This document shows, piece by piece, positions 33,541 through 45,146 of a stretch of 64,000 nucleotides of DNA. The notes beneath the pieces were generated by a model. It was given only the letters and a program-made list of their open reading frames with translations. It searched no databases and was not told where the DNA came from. Where the stretch lies: positions 348,724,243 through 348,788,242 of the forward strand of contig CM040121.1 of the NCBI GenBank assembly GCA_022559845.1, given 5' to 3'. The DNA is from Amorphophallus konjac (lineage: Eukaryota; Streptophyta; Magnoliopsida; Alismatales; Araceae). Position 1 is the first letter of the stretch; every line of letters begins with the position of its first letter. The position numbers were made by a program, and so were the translations under genes.

Positions 33541-34818
33541 GATTCCCTCAAGGCCGACTGAGCTGGTTGTACCTTAAACACCTTGTACCCATTTTAATGC
33601 CACGTCACTCTGGAGAAACGTGGTAACCTGGCCCTTTCATGGTGCTATTCTTGGCCCATGAGAGAATTCTCTTAGCCAGTGGAATGAGTGATCATTCCAC
33701 TAGGCGATATATTGAATCGGGTATCCTATGGTTAGGTGCCAATTCTTCAGCTTGCTTCGTGCCCATTGAATTGGTGACTATCTTGTTAGTCATCTATTCA
33801 AATTATTCATGGCAACCCATCTAGGTGCCAATTCCACCCAGTTTATCGACATGTCATGGTTTCTATGCTTCGCGTGGATTTTATCGCAAGTCTGTCCTTA
33901 CTCAAGGGCCTTGCCCTTGAATTCCATGAAAATCTTACCTTATCATTCTATTAAAGCTTGTTCTTGAAACTCCTTATTGGCTATGAACTATCGTGGATGT
34001 CTAGATCTATCTTTAATGCTGCGCATATAGGGCCCGATCTGGTCCTGGGAGGAGCACCCGAAAGTACTTGTGCCCATAGAAGTTATATTGATCACGATGT
34101 CTGGCATTGCACCGAAGTGCATGACTAGTTTGATCTTTGACATTCCACACTCTCTCTCTCTTTCATGATATTACTTGCGTGCGTGACTTGACTTGCGTGA
34201 CTCGACTAGCGTGGTCCAAAATGGGCAAGTACTTGCGTGAAATAACCAATATTCTATAAATCTCTCTTGGATATCTCTTACTTGAAAGTTTTTACATGAA
34301 ATTGTCAAATTCTTGCTAGTTTTGTTTCACTTGCTCGGTTAATTATACATGCATAGCCTTACTGCATTTACATGTGAAAGATGTAATTACTTAAACCAAT
34401 TACTTGTTCTTGAGATATAATTTCTACCGAGCTTTCGCTCACTCAATTTATTCCAATATTTTTCAGGTAATCAGGTGGCTAGCGAGATCGAGACTCACAT
34501 GGGAGGGACAAGTGTGCAAGCAAGTTTCGAAAACTAGTGAACCTGTGTCTTTTATCCTTCTTGAGTCTAGCATGGTGTCTCTTATTTAGTTATCTTGTCT
34601 AAGTCTGTTAGAGCGTCATCTCCTTTTCTTTCATAGTGACGTAGTTGAGTCTTCAAGTTTTTAAATTGAGATTGTAAGAGACTTATATTAGAAATAAAAT
34701 TTTATTGATGTTCCAAATTATTTGGACTTATGCGATTGCTCTTGATTATTCACGACTGTTTAACTGCCACGTTCCGAGCAAACGACACGTTCCGCTGCTA
34801 TCGGTTCGGGGCGTGACA
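33541..34818 (+). repeat. Solo LTR C, right part (R/U5 side)
   Basis: It resumes C after D and ends GGGGCGTGACA. 33546-33590 and 34021-34120 are nearly identical to LTR I (63186-63230 and 63635-63735) while the sequence between has diverged with indels. No gene is seen. Confidence 0.88.
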
Positions 34819-34823
34819 CCCAA

Positions 34824-37544
34824 CCTTCCCCATTACAGGATGAGTCCCACGGAACATGCCGAACTTCAACGGCAGGTCGAGGAGTTGATGAAATGGGGAT
34901 CTCTTAGGGACAGCAGGAGCTCTTGCACTGTTCCCGCATTATTGCCCCAGAAGAAGGATGGCACATGGAGAATGTGCGTTGATAACCGTGCGATAAACAA
35001 GATCACTTTCCCATTCCCCGATTGGATGACTTGTTAGACATGATGTCGGGAGCCACTATCTTTTCAAAGATAGATCTTCGTAGTGGCTATAACCAGGTGT
35101 GGATCAGGCATGGGGATAAATGGAAGACGGCATTCAAGACCAAGGATGGTCTTTATGAGTGGTTGGTTATGCCCTTCGGGATTTCCAACGCCCCTAGTAC
35201 CTTCATGCGGTTGATGACCTAGGTTTTACGCCCTATGATAGGGGTCTTCTTGGTTGTCTACTTTGACGACATTCTTATCTACAGCCGCACAAGGGAGGAC
35301 CACTTAGACCATGTTAGGCAGGTCTGTGTCGTTTTGAGGCGAGATTGCTTATTCGCCAACCCGAAGAAGTGTGCCTTCATGACTGATCAGATTACGTTCC
35401 TCGGATTCATTGTGTCTAGAGATGGAGTCTCCGCTGATCCGGAGAAGATTAGGGCCATTAGGGAGTGGCCCGAGCCCCGCACCCTCCACGATGTCCGAAG
35501 CTTCCATGGCTTAGCGATGTTCTATCGCCGCTTCATCCGTGGCTTCAGTTCCATCACCGCCCCGATCACTGATTGCATCAAGAAGGGGGCATTCTTATGG
35601 ACCAAGGCTGCAGCTATAGCCTTTCAGGACATCAAGGAGCGTATGACCTAGGCATCTATCCTTGCATTACCAGATTTTTCTAAGGTGTTTAAGGTCACAT
35701 ATGACGCTTCTGGAGTGGGTATTGGTGGCGTGTTGAGCCAGGAGTCCCACCCCATTGCATTCTTTAGCGAGAAGCTTAATGATGCCAAACTCCGTTACTC
35801 CACTTATGATAAAGAATTTTACGCAGTTGTCTAGGCATTGCGGTATTGGAGGCACTATTTATTGCACCAGGAGTTTGTCCTCTTTTCTGATCATGAGGCC
35901 TTATGATTCCTTCATACCCAGAAGAAGCAAAACGTTGGCCACAATCGTTGGGTGGACTATCTCTAGGAGTACACCTTCCTGCTCAAGCATAAGGCAGGGG
36001 CAGAGAACAAGGTAGCCGATGCGCTAAGTCGGTGGATGATGATGTTGACCACCATGAGTGTAGAGGTGGTAGGTTTAGAGAGGCTGAAGGATGCTTATGT
36101 TGATTGTCCGGATTTTGGTCCGATCTATGCAGCCCTTCAGGCCGGTCCTTCACGTGATTATAGCGAGTTTGTGCTACAGGAGGGTCACCTATTCCGGGGT
36201 GACAAGTTGTGCATCCCACAGACTTCTGTTCGTGACTTTCTTACGTGGGAGATACACGCGGGAGGTCTTGCTGGCCACTTCGGCCAGAACAAGACCATAG
36301 AGTCAGTTGAGCATAGATTCTATTGGCCTAGCTTGAAGAGAGATGTCACTCACATCGTGGCCCAGTGCCGCACTTGCGCTATGGCCAAGCAAAGGAAGCA
36401 GAATACCGGCCTCTATACTCCCCTCCCCGTCCCGGATAGTCCATGGTAGGACATTAGCATGGACATTATGTTGGGATTACCCCGCACCCTCCGACGGCAT
36501 GACTCTATCTTTGTGGTCGTAGACAGGTTCTCGAAGATGGCATTATTCATTCCGTGCCCCAAAACGTCGGATGCCTCTAGAGTTGTCAGTCTATTCTTCT
36601 CACATTGTGTCTCCAGGTTCGGACTCCCACGCACTATAGTGTCTGATAGGGATATGCGCTTCACTAGTTACTTTTGGAAAACCCTATGGCACATGATGGG
36701 CACCCAATTGAAATTCTCCATTGCATATCACCCCGAGATTGATGGTCAGACTGAGGTTGTCAATAGGAGTTTGGAGGATCTTCTTAGGTGTCTGGTCCGA
36801 GATCGAGTCAGGGATTAGGATTTGGTCTTACCCTTAGCCGAATTTGCCTACAACAATTTGGTCAATAGGTCTACAGGTATGAGCCCCTTAAAGATTGTCA
36901 CTGGCCGTAGACCTAGGAAGCCCATAGACCTACTCCCATCTCCCATCCAGTCCTGTGTGTCCGAGTCAACAGAGTCTTTTGCCGATCATATTAGACAGTT
37001 GCATGAGCATATCCGTCGTCACATTGAGTCCAGCAATGCACGATACAAAGAATTGGCTGACGCCCATAGGCACCACCATGAGTTTCAGGAGGGCGATTAT
37101 ATCATGATCAGGGTCAGACCTGAACAGTTTCCCTCGGGAGCCGTGAAGAAGTTGCATGCTCGCTCTGTCGGTCCCTTTTGGGTAGTGAGGCGAGTCGGAT
37201 CAAACGCATATGTTGTGGACTTGCCATAGGATTACGGGATCAGCTCCACTTTCAACGTCTCAGATCTCATCGCTTATAGGGACCCAGTGGTGATACCTAG
37301 TGAGCCCTTTGAGCCGTCTCCACCCATTGCGAGTGACACCACCCTAGAGTGTCCACCTCCAGACTTGCTACCTCAGCAGCAAGAGCAGATAGAATATATA
37401 CTAGACGAGCAGGTGACGACTACTCGAGGCGGAGTGTACCAGTGCTATTTGGTGCGTTGGATGGGACGGCCCGTGTCCGAGGGCACTTGGATCACCCGGG
37501 ACGAGCTACAGAGGATAGATCCAGATCTGCTGGATCGATACTAG
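34824..37544 (+). pseudogene. Element B pol: reverse transcriptase, RNase H, integrase, chromodomain
   Basis: Coding resumes here after solo LTR C ([21 protein letters not shown]). A deletion of about 13 bases near 35010 shifts the frame; from 35022 a single frame reaches 37544. Reverse transcriptase has YFDD at 35259-35270. RNase H covers about 35690-36030 ([20 protein letters not shown]). Integrase shows HAGGLAGHFG to CRTCAMAK (about 36256-36385) and the core [30 protein letters not shown] canonical chromodomain ends the protein (QIEYILDEQ to YLVRWMGRPVSEGTW). Stops: 35220, 35649, 35832, 35904, 35964, 36447, 36816 and 37227, at positions fitting Gln, Arg or Trp codons. Confidence 0.94.
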
Positions 37545-37585
37545 AGCGACCCGGACCCTTACTCGACGGGGTCAAGCTTCTCCCA

Positions 37586-37597
37586 CCCGGGGAGAAT
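37586..37597 (+). other. Element B polypurine tract
   Basis: CCCGGGGAGAAT precedes the LTR start TGGTGAGG. The purine core GGGGAGAA is short. Confidence 0.65.
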
Positions 37598-39719
37598 TGG
37601 TGAGGACACCAAAGCATGAGTACGGCTTGACTCAGCGAGCCATCGGAACCGGACCCGCAGCACGACCCGGTTGACACCGACCCCTTTTTGGCTGGGGGAC
37701 AGTCTGGTGTCACCACCGGAGCTTTGATACTTTAGTACATATTTTTATACGTATTCATATTTCATACGTATTTGGTTATATTTGGTGTGTAAATTGCATG
37801 TATTTGGTGTGTATTTGGTTTGTATTATCTTGGGTTTTTATATTGGGTCAATGGTAGAATAATTGACCACATATTTATATTTTGATTTATTTTGGTCCAA
37901 GGGGGGATTAATTGGTCCATGGGAGATTAAATTAACTAAGCCCCTTATGTTGACATTAAGGAGGGGCGCCCCCTCTTTTGTCACTAATGGGAGATTATTT
38001 TAAGCTAGTTTAATCTCCCTTCCCCATTATACCCCCTTGACCAAGGGTAACCTAGGTCATTTGGTTAGGTCTAGGGTTTGAATATATAATTTCTCTTGTT
38101 GTATTTGGAAGAAATTAATGAACAAAATTTATATGCAAGTGGATTTGGGCACACCCCCCTCTCCCTCTTGTGTTCTTGGTGTTCTTCCCTCTTCTTCCCC
38201 CTTTCTTCTTCAGATCTGATTCAAATCCTCTATCTCTCTCAACTTTCTTCCTCTTCCCTTCTTCCTCTACTTGCTGTGGTCGATCACCACCGCTGTCACC
38301 GCCGTTCGTGCTGCCGTTGAGCCACCACAAGCTGGTTCCATCCTGCTACCCTGAAATTCAGAGTTGCAGGATAGTAGCCCGGTGAAAGGGCTGGTACGGG
38401 AGATCCGACCGTTGGATCATGATGAAATGTTGAGGGTAGGTTCCCCCCATCATAGGCCATTCCCAATTTAATTTTTTGGTCGATCAGAGTCTGTTTGCCC
38501 CCTTTCCCAGCCACCTGTTCTTCCCTCCCAAAGTCTGCATGTGTGCAGATCTGCGAGATAGATCCCGGTAGCCGATTTTTCTCACCCCTCAAATGTTGTC
38601 ATAAAATCACAAAAAAAAACTATGTACGTCACCGTCACCCTCCCCTCTATCCACCATAAAAATCTTAGGTCCTAATTCGTTCATTTGATCCTCACTCAAT
38701 GCCCTTAAACAGGAAGATTTAATTCTGTCCTGCATGTTCTGTATTTCGGGATATTGTGCTCAGTCAGTTTGCAGTCACTCCCATTTCCAATGCATCCATT
38801 GGAAGGATTTAGAGTTTCAGTATGTCGTAGGATTTTGTGTCCTCTTTTTAACGGTATCCATTTCGTCCCGATCCGACGTCGGAGCTGGGCGTACCAACCG
38901 TTCTCGTCATAGCGCGCCGATCTGGCCAGAAGCAGAGCTGCGGGACAGCCTTGGGAAATAAATCCCAAGAAATCGCCCGACTCCACTCCGGTGACCGCTG
39001 CTCCCGGGGATCGACCCGGGACACTCCAGAGATGCCCCGCCGCTCGCTGCAGCCAGGAGGCCCCCCGGTCGTCGCCGTACTAGCAGCGGGTCCCACGTGC
39101 TGTCCTATGGGTGCGAGTGAACCGAGCTGAACCGGCCGACTGCGTCCGCCCGAGTGCCACCGACTGCTGCCCGTCAACCCAAGATTGGTGCTCCCAGAGC
39201 CCACGTGTCACCTATTACCTACCTGCATGGAGTGGGCTATAAAATTAATTCTGTATTTACTAATTATTACTGTACCGGGAGTTTCGGATCTCGGCCGGGA
39301 AGTCTTCCCCACGCCCTGAGCGTGGAGGTACATTCGCCACCCTCTTTATCGTATTTGCTTGTTTAGTATGCATTCTAGATGCCGCTGCATGTGCGTTATT
39401 TTATTTCCTAGCTAGCTAAATTAATCACCGCTGTGAGTTGTGAGTGCGAGACCCGTCCCGTGAATCGTTCTGCGTACGAGAGTGAGCCGACCACCCTAAA
39501 CTCAAAGCCGATTTCCCAGCCGTGCAGATCATCACGTTTCCCTCACCGGAGACGACTGTGAGCTAGCGCTTCTTGTTTGGGGCATGATTGCCTCTTCTGG
39601 AGCTCGTTCGGTGTCCCGTTGTAGTCTCGTTGCTGGCCGCATCGTCTGTTAGTCACATCGTCCTTTAGAGTCCAAGGTCGCAATCCGTTCGAGTCGAGTC
39701 CCGTAGTCGTCCCGCATCA
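37598..39719 (+). repeat. Element B 3' LTR
   Basis: 2,122 bases, starting TGGTGAGG and ending CGCATCA, uninterrupted. It matches the two parts of the 5' LTR and shows the empty site for solo LTR K near 39571. TATAAAAT at about 39238 is the probable TATA box. Confidence 0.94.
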
Positions 39720-39724
39720 GTATT

Positions 39725-40217
39725 CTACCCAACGGGCATGATGGCCATTGAGCTTTTGTTGGGTGTTGAGGTACTTCAAGGCCTCGTGGTCCGAGAAGAT
39801 CACAAACTCCTTGGGTAGGAGATAGTGCCTCCAATGTCGAAGGGATTGAGCCACGACGTAAAGCTCCTTGTCATATGTGGAGTACCTAGTCCTAGCCTCA
39901 CAAAGTTTCTCACTAAGATAGGCTACTGGGTGATCCTCTTGGCTAAGAATGCCTCCAATCCCTACCCCGGATGCATCACAAGTGACCTCGAAGACTTTAG
40001 AGAAGTCGGGTAGGCAAAGGATCGGGGCTTGGGTCATCTTTTTCTTGAGCTCTAGGAATGCTTTGGAGGCTACCCAAGTCCAAATAAAGGTGCCCTTCTT
40101 GAGGCAATCTGTGATAGGAGCGGTGATAGTGCTTAACCCACGAATGAATCTCCTATAGAAGGTGGCTAGCCGGTGAAAGCTTCGGTCTTCATGGAGGGTC
40201 TTGGGCTCGGGCCACTC
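39725..40217 (-). pseudogene. Element A pol: end of reverse transcriptase and RNase H
   Basis: Minus-strand frame between insertions J and B. It begins with [10 protein letters not shown] (reverse transcriptase thumb/connection), contains [20 protein letters not shown] and the RNase H motifs [22 protein letters not shown] and [10 protein letters not shown], and ends RWVEY at the B insertion. No stop lies in this piece. It joins 42377-42970 upstream and 2150-570 downstream once J and B are removed. Confidence 0.93.
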
Positions 40218-40222
40218 GAGAA
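40218..40222. repeat. Target site duplication of solo LTR J (GAGAA)
   Basis: GAGAA at 40218-40222 is repeated at 42377-42381. Removing J restores the reverse transcriptase frame of A. Confidence 0.93.
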
Positions 40223-42376
40223 TGAAGTCCGCGATCAATGACAGCCAAGAGGGGGGTGAATTGGGTGTTTACAATTTTTATTAAAACTTTTATCCTTTTT
40301 AAATTTGTGATAAACACTAATTAGGAAGTTGAAAGTTGTTAAACAAATTCTCTCAAACTCTCCGTTCCCACACGTGCATGTAACGAAATAAAACTATCAA
40401 ACCACACACAAGCATAACCCAAACCACAATGCACAGCGATTTTAAGGTGGTTCGGATGCAACAGCGGCAATCCTACATCCACCCCTCACCAAACTCGGTG
40501 AGGCTTCACTCGGGATAAAACCCCAAACGGAGACGACGCTCCAAACACACACACGTAGGACGACGCCTGCCCACACACACGGGGACGCACCCCAACACAC
40601 ACACACACACACACGGAGACGAGGTCTCCAACACGATCCAACAAGCGGATCAAGACCACACACACACGCTGCAGTAGATGCAGCACTCCACACACTAAAA
40701 GGACTAGATCTAAATAGATCCACACACACGTAGATCTAGGAAGCTCTACGTACACACACACAAATAGAACACAAGGACCACACACACAACCATGGATCCA
40801 CAACGATCCACACACACACACACAAGTTTCTAGATTATAAAGAACAAAAACATGAAGCCCAAAACACGAAAACAATGAAGCACGGTTTAGAAGACTCTTG
40901 ATTTGGCTTCCTTTTCGATGTATGCTGCTGATCTTGAATGTTGCCTTCACTCTTGCTTGAATGACTTCAAGTGGATTGTGCAAACCTTGCTCTTTTCACC
41001 CTTGTACAACCTTCTTCTCAAATTCATGCTTGCTTGATTCTTCTTTCTTTCTTTCTTGAGCAATCTTCCTTTGAATCCTTGCTTCCTTGCTTGCTTCTTT
41101 TCCTTGGAGGATGTTGGCTTCAGATCTACCTTGAATGGCTTGAAGTTGGATGAATATTGTTGCTGCACGAGGTACTATTCATGGAGCTACAGTACCCTCT
41201 TCTTCCTCCTTGGACAGCCTCCCCTTGGATCTCTTGGATGGTTAGGGTTATAGCTCCAAATGAGATGTTATATAGCCCTTGAATGGTCTATGGACATCCC
41301 CCAGACCAGATCCACATTTTGTGGGTGATTTGGTGTCATTAGGATTAAAGAATTACAAGGAGAAGGCCTCTTCTCGAAGTGAAAAAAGTCAACAATTGTG
41401 GGCAGCTCGGGGCTGGCGGTCGACCTGCAGCTTCTGACGGTCGACCGCTACTGAAAAACCTGTAAACGGATGATCCCTGGGAATTCCGGTCCACCGCTAC
41501 TGGGTTGGCGGTCGACCGCCACTGAGAGAGCTACAGGTAGTGGGTTCCTGGCAGGGGCGGTCGACCGCCCCTAAGCTGGCGGTCGACCGCCAGCTGGGCA
41601 GACCCCCGAGATTCCCGGTTCAATCCGTTAAGCCATTAGCTCAACCTCTTAACTCCTTTAGCAGCCCATTCTTATCTGTGGCATCGACTTTGATAGTCTT
41701 GAAGGTGTCAACTGAGTCTTTGACCTGCAAACACATGGATAGTTGATTAGAACTATAGCTTAAACATCCATATGATAAATGCTTGAAGTTCATGCAAACC
41801 ATTTGAGCATTTATCAAAATTTTTGTTCCGGGGGCTCCGCCCCCGGATACCCCCGCAAGGGGCGCTGCCCCCTTGACCCCCGCGACCTGACCGGGCAGGT
41901 CGATCCCCGGGCAAGGGCGCACGATGGCCAGAAGGGTTTCATATTTAATGAGCATGAATGAGGTGTGTATATGAGATACACAGGGTGAGATCGATGCTAA
42001 GCATGAGATACACAAGGTAAGAGTCTCACCAACGGTTCTTGACAGTAAATGACATATACCACCTATTTTGCATTGTAGAACAGCAAGATGCTTATCCACA
42101 CGTTAGGTTCACCAAGTGACTGCCATGAGTTTAATCTTGCAAGCAAAATAGTCAGGGTTAATACCATGCTTGCTCACATTAGAGAGGTTATGAAACCTCT
42201 TGCCTCTTGTAAAACCAATTTATGCAAACCAAGGATCAAGGCCATGTAACCATTGTCATTTGTCATCTCAATCAAAAGCGAACATGAAGTTATCATCACT
42301 CAATCACACATTAAGTTTAGTTATCATCAAAACCATAACTGAACAATTACAACAGTCATCAAAACCATAACTCAAC
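40223..42376 (-). mobile_element. Solo LTR J, Ty1/copia Sirevirus-like, minus strand
   Basis: On the minus strand this 2,154-base insertion begins TGTTGAGTTATGG and ends GGACTTCA; a C-rich ATTCACCCCCCTCTTGG lies near its end, as in Sirevirus LTRs. There is no coding region. The middle matches solo LTR K in reverse: the GC hairpin block at 41816-41930 and GGTCGACC palindromes at 41415-41600, including a perfect 20-base palindrome at 41553-41572 and a perfect 22-base one at 41574-41595. A (CA)n stretch covers about 40540-40820 with the longest run at about 40594-40614; it yields Cys/Val-rich spurious frames on the minus strand. Confidence 0.87.
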
Positions 42377-42381
42377 AGAGA

Positions 42382-42970
42382 ATGGCTTGGACCTTCTCGG
42401 GGTCCATGGACACCCCTTGGGCTGAGACAATAAATCCTAAGAAGGCTAGTTGATTGGTCAAGAAGTGACACTTCTCGGGGTTGGCAAAGAGGCTCTCCTT
42501 CCAAAGAACGGTGCACACATGTTTGAGGTGATCGAGGTGGGATTCCTTGTATTGGCTATATATGAGAATGTTGTCAAAGTTGACGACAAGGAACATGCCA
42601 ATGAAGGGCCAGAGGACCTCGGTCATGAGGCGCATGAAGGTGCTTGGTGCATTGGAAAGGCCGAAGGGCATGATAAGCCATTCATAGAGACCGTCCTTGG
42701 TTTTAAAGGCGGTCTTCCACTCATCCCCGGGCTTAATGCGAACTTGGTGGTAGCCACTTTTGAGATCAATCTTGGAGAAGATGGTGGCTCCAGTAAATAT
42801 GTCTAGCATGTCATCTAGCTGAGGGATGGGAAACCTATATTTGACCATGATCTTGTTGATGACCCAGCTATCCACACACATGCGCCAAGTTCCGTCCTTT
42901 TTGGGTGTGAGAAGAGCCGGGACGGCACATGGGCTTTTGCTAATGCGGAGGAAGCCCTTCTTGATGAGCT
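42382..42970 (-). pseudogene. Element A pol: reverse transcriptase, catalytic site lost
   Basis: Minus-strand frame from the protease region through [36 protein letters not shown] and [16 protein letters not shown] to [10 protein letters not shown] at the J insertion. The catalytic motif, YFDD in element B, reads NFDN here (42570-42581): one of the two metal-binding aspartates has become Asn, and Tyr has become Asn. The enzyme would be inactive even without the stop at 42978-42980. Confidence 0.93.
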
Positions 42971-42977
42971 CCTCAAT

Positions 42978-43862
42978 TTACCTCCTAAGCTCGGCATGCT
43001 CAGTGGGGTTGAGGAGGTAGTGGGGAAGGTTGGGTAAGGTAGCTCCGGGCACAATGTCGATGGCATGTTGCACATCGCGCATGGGTGGTAGCTTATCCGG
43101 AAGTTCATCAGGGAATACATCATGGAAGTCCTCAAAGATTTGTTGAATTTCTATTGGGTGTGGGTCAGTTGGAGTGGATTCCCCAAGGCCAATTATAATG
43201 GCACACACTTGTCCCCCTTGGTTGACTTCTTCCTCAAGTTCTTGCCTAGTGATGAGGTGTATGCTTCTAGTAGTCCCAATGGTCAAACTAGTACTAGGAC
43301 TTGATGGGGTGGGGTTTGGTGGGTTTGGAATAGAGGGAGGGGTAGAGGATCTCGCAAGGGATGGAGATGCCTTCTTGAGAAGGGAGCGGGGTGGAGAGGG
43401 GTTGAGTTGGATTCTCTTCCCCTCATGGGTGAAAATGCAAGTGTTCGTCCCTCCAAGGAAGGTGGCATCTACATCGTAGATCCAAGGCCGCCCTAAGAGT
43501 AAGCTCCCTACTTCCATTGGTAGAATGTCACACCATACTTGGCCTTGGTAGGATTGAAAGGTGATGGGGACAAGGCAACGAGTGCTAACGGGTATGGATG
43601 TGGCATCAATCCAAGCTACCCGATATGGGTGTGGGTGTGGGGAGATGGTAAGGCCCAAAAGTTTGACGGTGTCGGGTGACACCACATTCACACTACTCCC
43701 ATTGTCCAAGATGACTTTCCTAGCATAGTTCCCTATCCGGATGTAGGTATGGAAGATGGTGTTTCTCCTCCAATCATGTTCTTGAGCTTGAGTGAGGGTG
43801 CACCTAACCACTCCAAGGTGAAGGTCGGTGGATGGAGGGGTTTGTTCTTGATTGGTCTCCAT
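42978..43862 (-). pseudogene. Element A protease and protease-RT linker
   Basis: The retroviral-type aspartic protease has VILDNGSSVNVVS (triad at 43698-43706), with Asn where DSG or DTG is required; element B keeps DSG. The second-half motif LLLGRPWIYD follows. A Ser/Pro-rich linker leads to IFEDFHDVFPDELPD and the start of reverse transcriptase, ended by TAA at 42978. The changed triad suggests the protease was dead before or independently of the stop. Confidence 0.9.
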
Positions 43863-45146
43863 GTAGTGGGTCTCATACTCTTCCTCCCAGTCAGGAGAGG
43901 CCTCATAAACGTCAACCTCTTCCTAAACTCTAGCTTGGGGTAGGGGGTTTGTCTCCTCAATGAGCAAGCTAGATGCGCCCTTGCTGGGGCATTGATTGGC
44001 GAAATGTCCATACCCAAGGCACCTAAAACATTGCTGCCTACTTTGGTGGTTTGGGGCAGCCCGAGTGTGAGGGGGAGTGGGTACCGGATTTGGTCTATTG
44101 GGAGTGGGGTTGGGGGGCCCACTTGTGGGGCGAGGGGGAGGGGTGCCACTAGGGGGGGCGCCCAGGTGGGAGGAGCTCCCATGGGGGTGGGAAGGAGACC
44201 TAGTTGAGGAGGTGGGGGGTTGGTCCGAGGTGCCATTGATTTTGGGTCCATCCCCCGAGGGGGAACCATTCGGGTGTATCGAGAGAATTTCTCGACATCT
44301 CGGGCTACTTGGTAGGCTTCCTCTAGAGTGGCTACTTGATGCATGAAGAGCTCCTTTTTTATGTGGAATTGAAGCCCATTCCTAAAGCGGGATAGTGTGA
44401 CGGCGGGGTCCTCTTGGACTCCACACTTAAGAAGGTAGTAATCAAATTTCTTAATGTACTCCATAACGGTCTTCCCTTCTTGGGTTAGGGCTTACCACTC
44501 ATTTAGGAGGTTTTGATGATAGGAGGGAGGGACATATTTGAGTTTGAGTTATTCTTTCATGGCCCCCCATGTGGTGATGGGAGCTTCCCTCCTAACTATC
44601 CTTAATGCCTCAATGTTCATCCAATGGGTCTTAGCTAACTTGGTAAGTTTGCATTTTAGCAAGCCTGACTCTCCTATCCTCAGTCATGGGGTACCAATCG
44701 AAATATTGGTCTATAGCCGCCTTCCAATCTAAGTAGATGCTTGGGTGATGGGACCCATCAAAGGTGGGGGCATCGACTTTCACAAGTCTAATAAGGTGGT
44801 CATCCGGGTTGTCCCGGGGGGGTTTCTCATTCCTCCTAGGGGGTGGGTCTCTTTCCGGACCGGGAGGATGGTCAAGGTTGAGCCCTCCTATGACTGGTTC
44901 ATCATGTGGGGGAGGTGCCCTCCTATCACCCACCCTTGGGGTTGGCCTATTCTCCTTAAGTTGCTCAAGCCGAGCCGTTGTGTCATCAAGCCGCCCTAAA
45001 ATACTAGCCATACCCTCCACAAGGAACCTCATGTGGTCGGGAAGCTCATGCTCGTTGGGGGCGGGATTCTCTTGGGGATTGGGATTCATTGGGGAATCAG
45101 AAGAGGATGGATTGGATTGATAATGAGCTCCACTACGGGTGGTCAT
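43863..45146 (-). pseudogene. Element A gag, frameshifted
   Basis: The frame starts MTTRSGAHYQSNPSS at 45146, about 100 bases after the primer binding site. The first part has a Pro-rich segment and the start of the capsid domain (VKVDAPTFDGSHHPSIYLDW), stopping at 44631. Capsid homology continues at 44464 in another frame (MEYIKKFDYYLLKCGV to EEAYQVARDVEKFS), then a Pro-rich linker. An intact CX2CX4HX4C zinc knuckle is readable at 43989-44030 in a further frame (CFRCLGYGHFANQC). At least two indels and several stops separate these parts. Confidence 0.88.

Larger units (their letters stand above)
8503..34818 (+). mobile_element. Solo LTR C, very long gypsy-type LTR, itself carrying element D
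   Basis: C begins TGTAGCACCCC and ends GGGGCGTGACA. Without D and its target duplication it is about 3.93 kb. It holds no gag or pol sequence, primer binding site or polypurine tract, and its whole length has a counterpart in LTR I (61304 onward), so it is a solo LTR and not a short element. The ends resemble those of the G family (TGTAATGCCCC to GGGGCATGACA), which suggests a chromovirus-type LTR. It was split by D within a block conserved between C, I and, more weakly, G. Confidence 0.88.
2156..39719 (+). mobile_element. Element B: Ty3/gypsy chromovirus inserted in the RNase H region of A
   Basis: B runs 5' LTR 2156-5938, primer binding site 5942-5953, gag 6197-7684, protease 7685-8497, then solo LTR C (8503-34818), then reverse transcriptase, RNase H, integrase and chromodomain 34824-37544, polypurine tract about 37586-37597, and 3' LTR 37598-39719. 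The LTRs start TGGTGAGG and end in CA. Without solo LTR K the 5' LTR is about 2.11 kb, matching the 2,122-base 3' LTR. Protein similarity to A is high in every domain, so A and B are the same chromovirus lineage in opposite orientations. B is dead: a deletion near 35015 shifts the frame and more than a dozen stops are present. Confidence 0.95.

Noticed and set aside
40440..40983. Cys/Val-rich minus-strand frame of 165 codons
   Set aside because: Translation of the (CA)n-rich part of solo LTR J.
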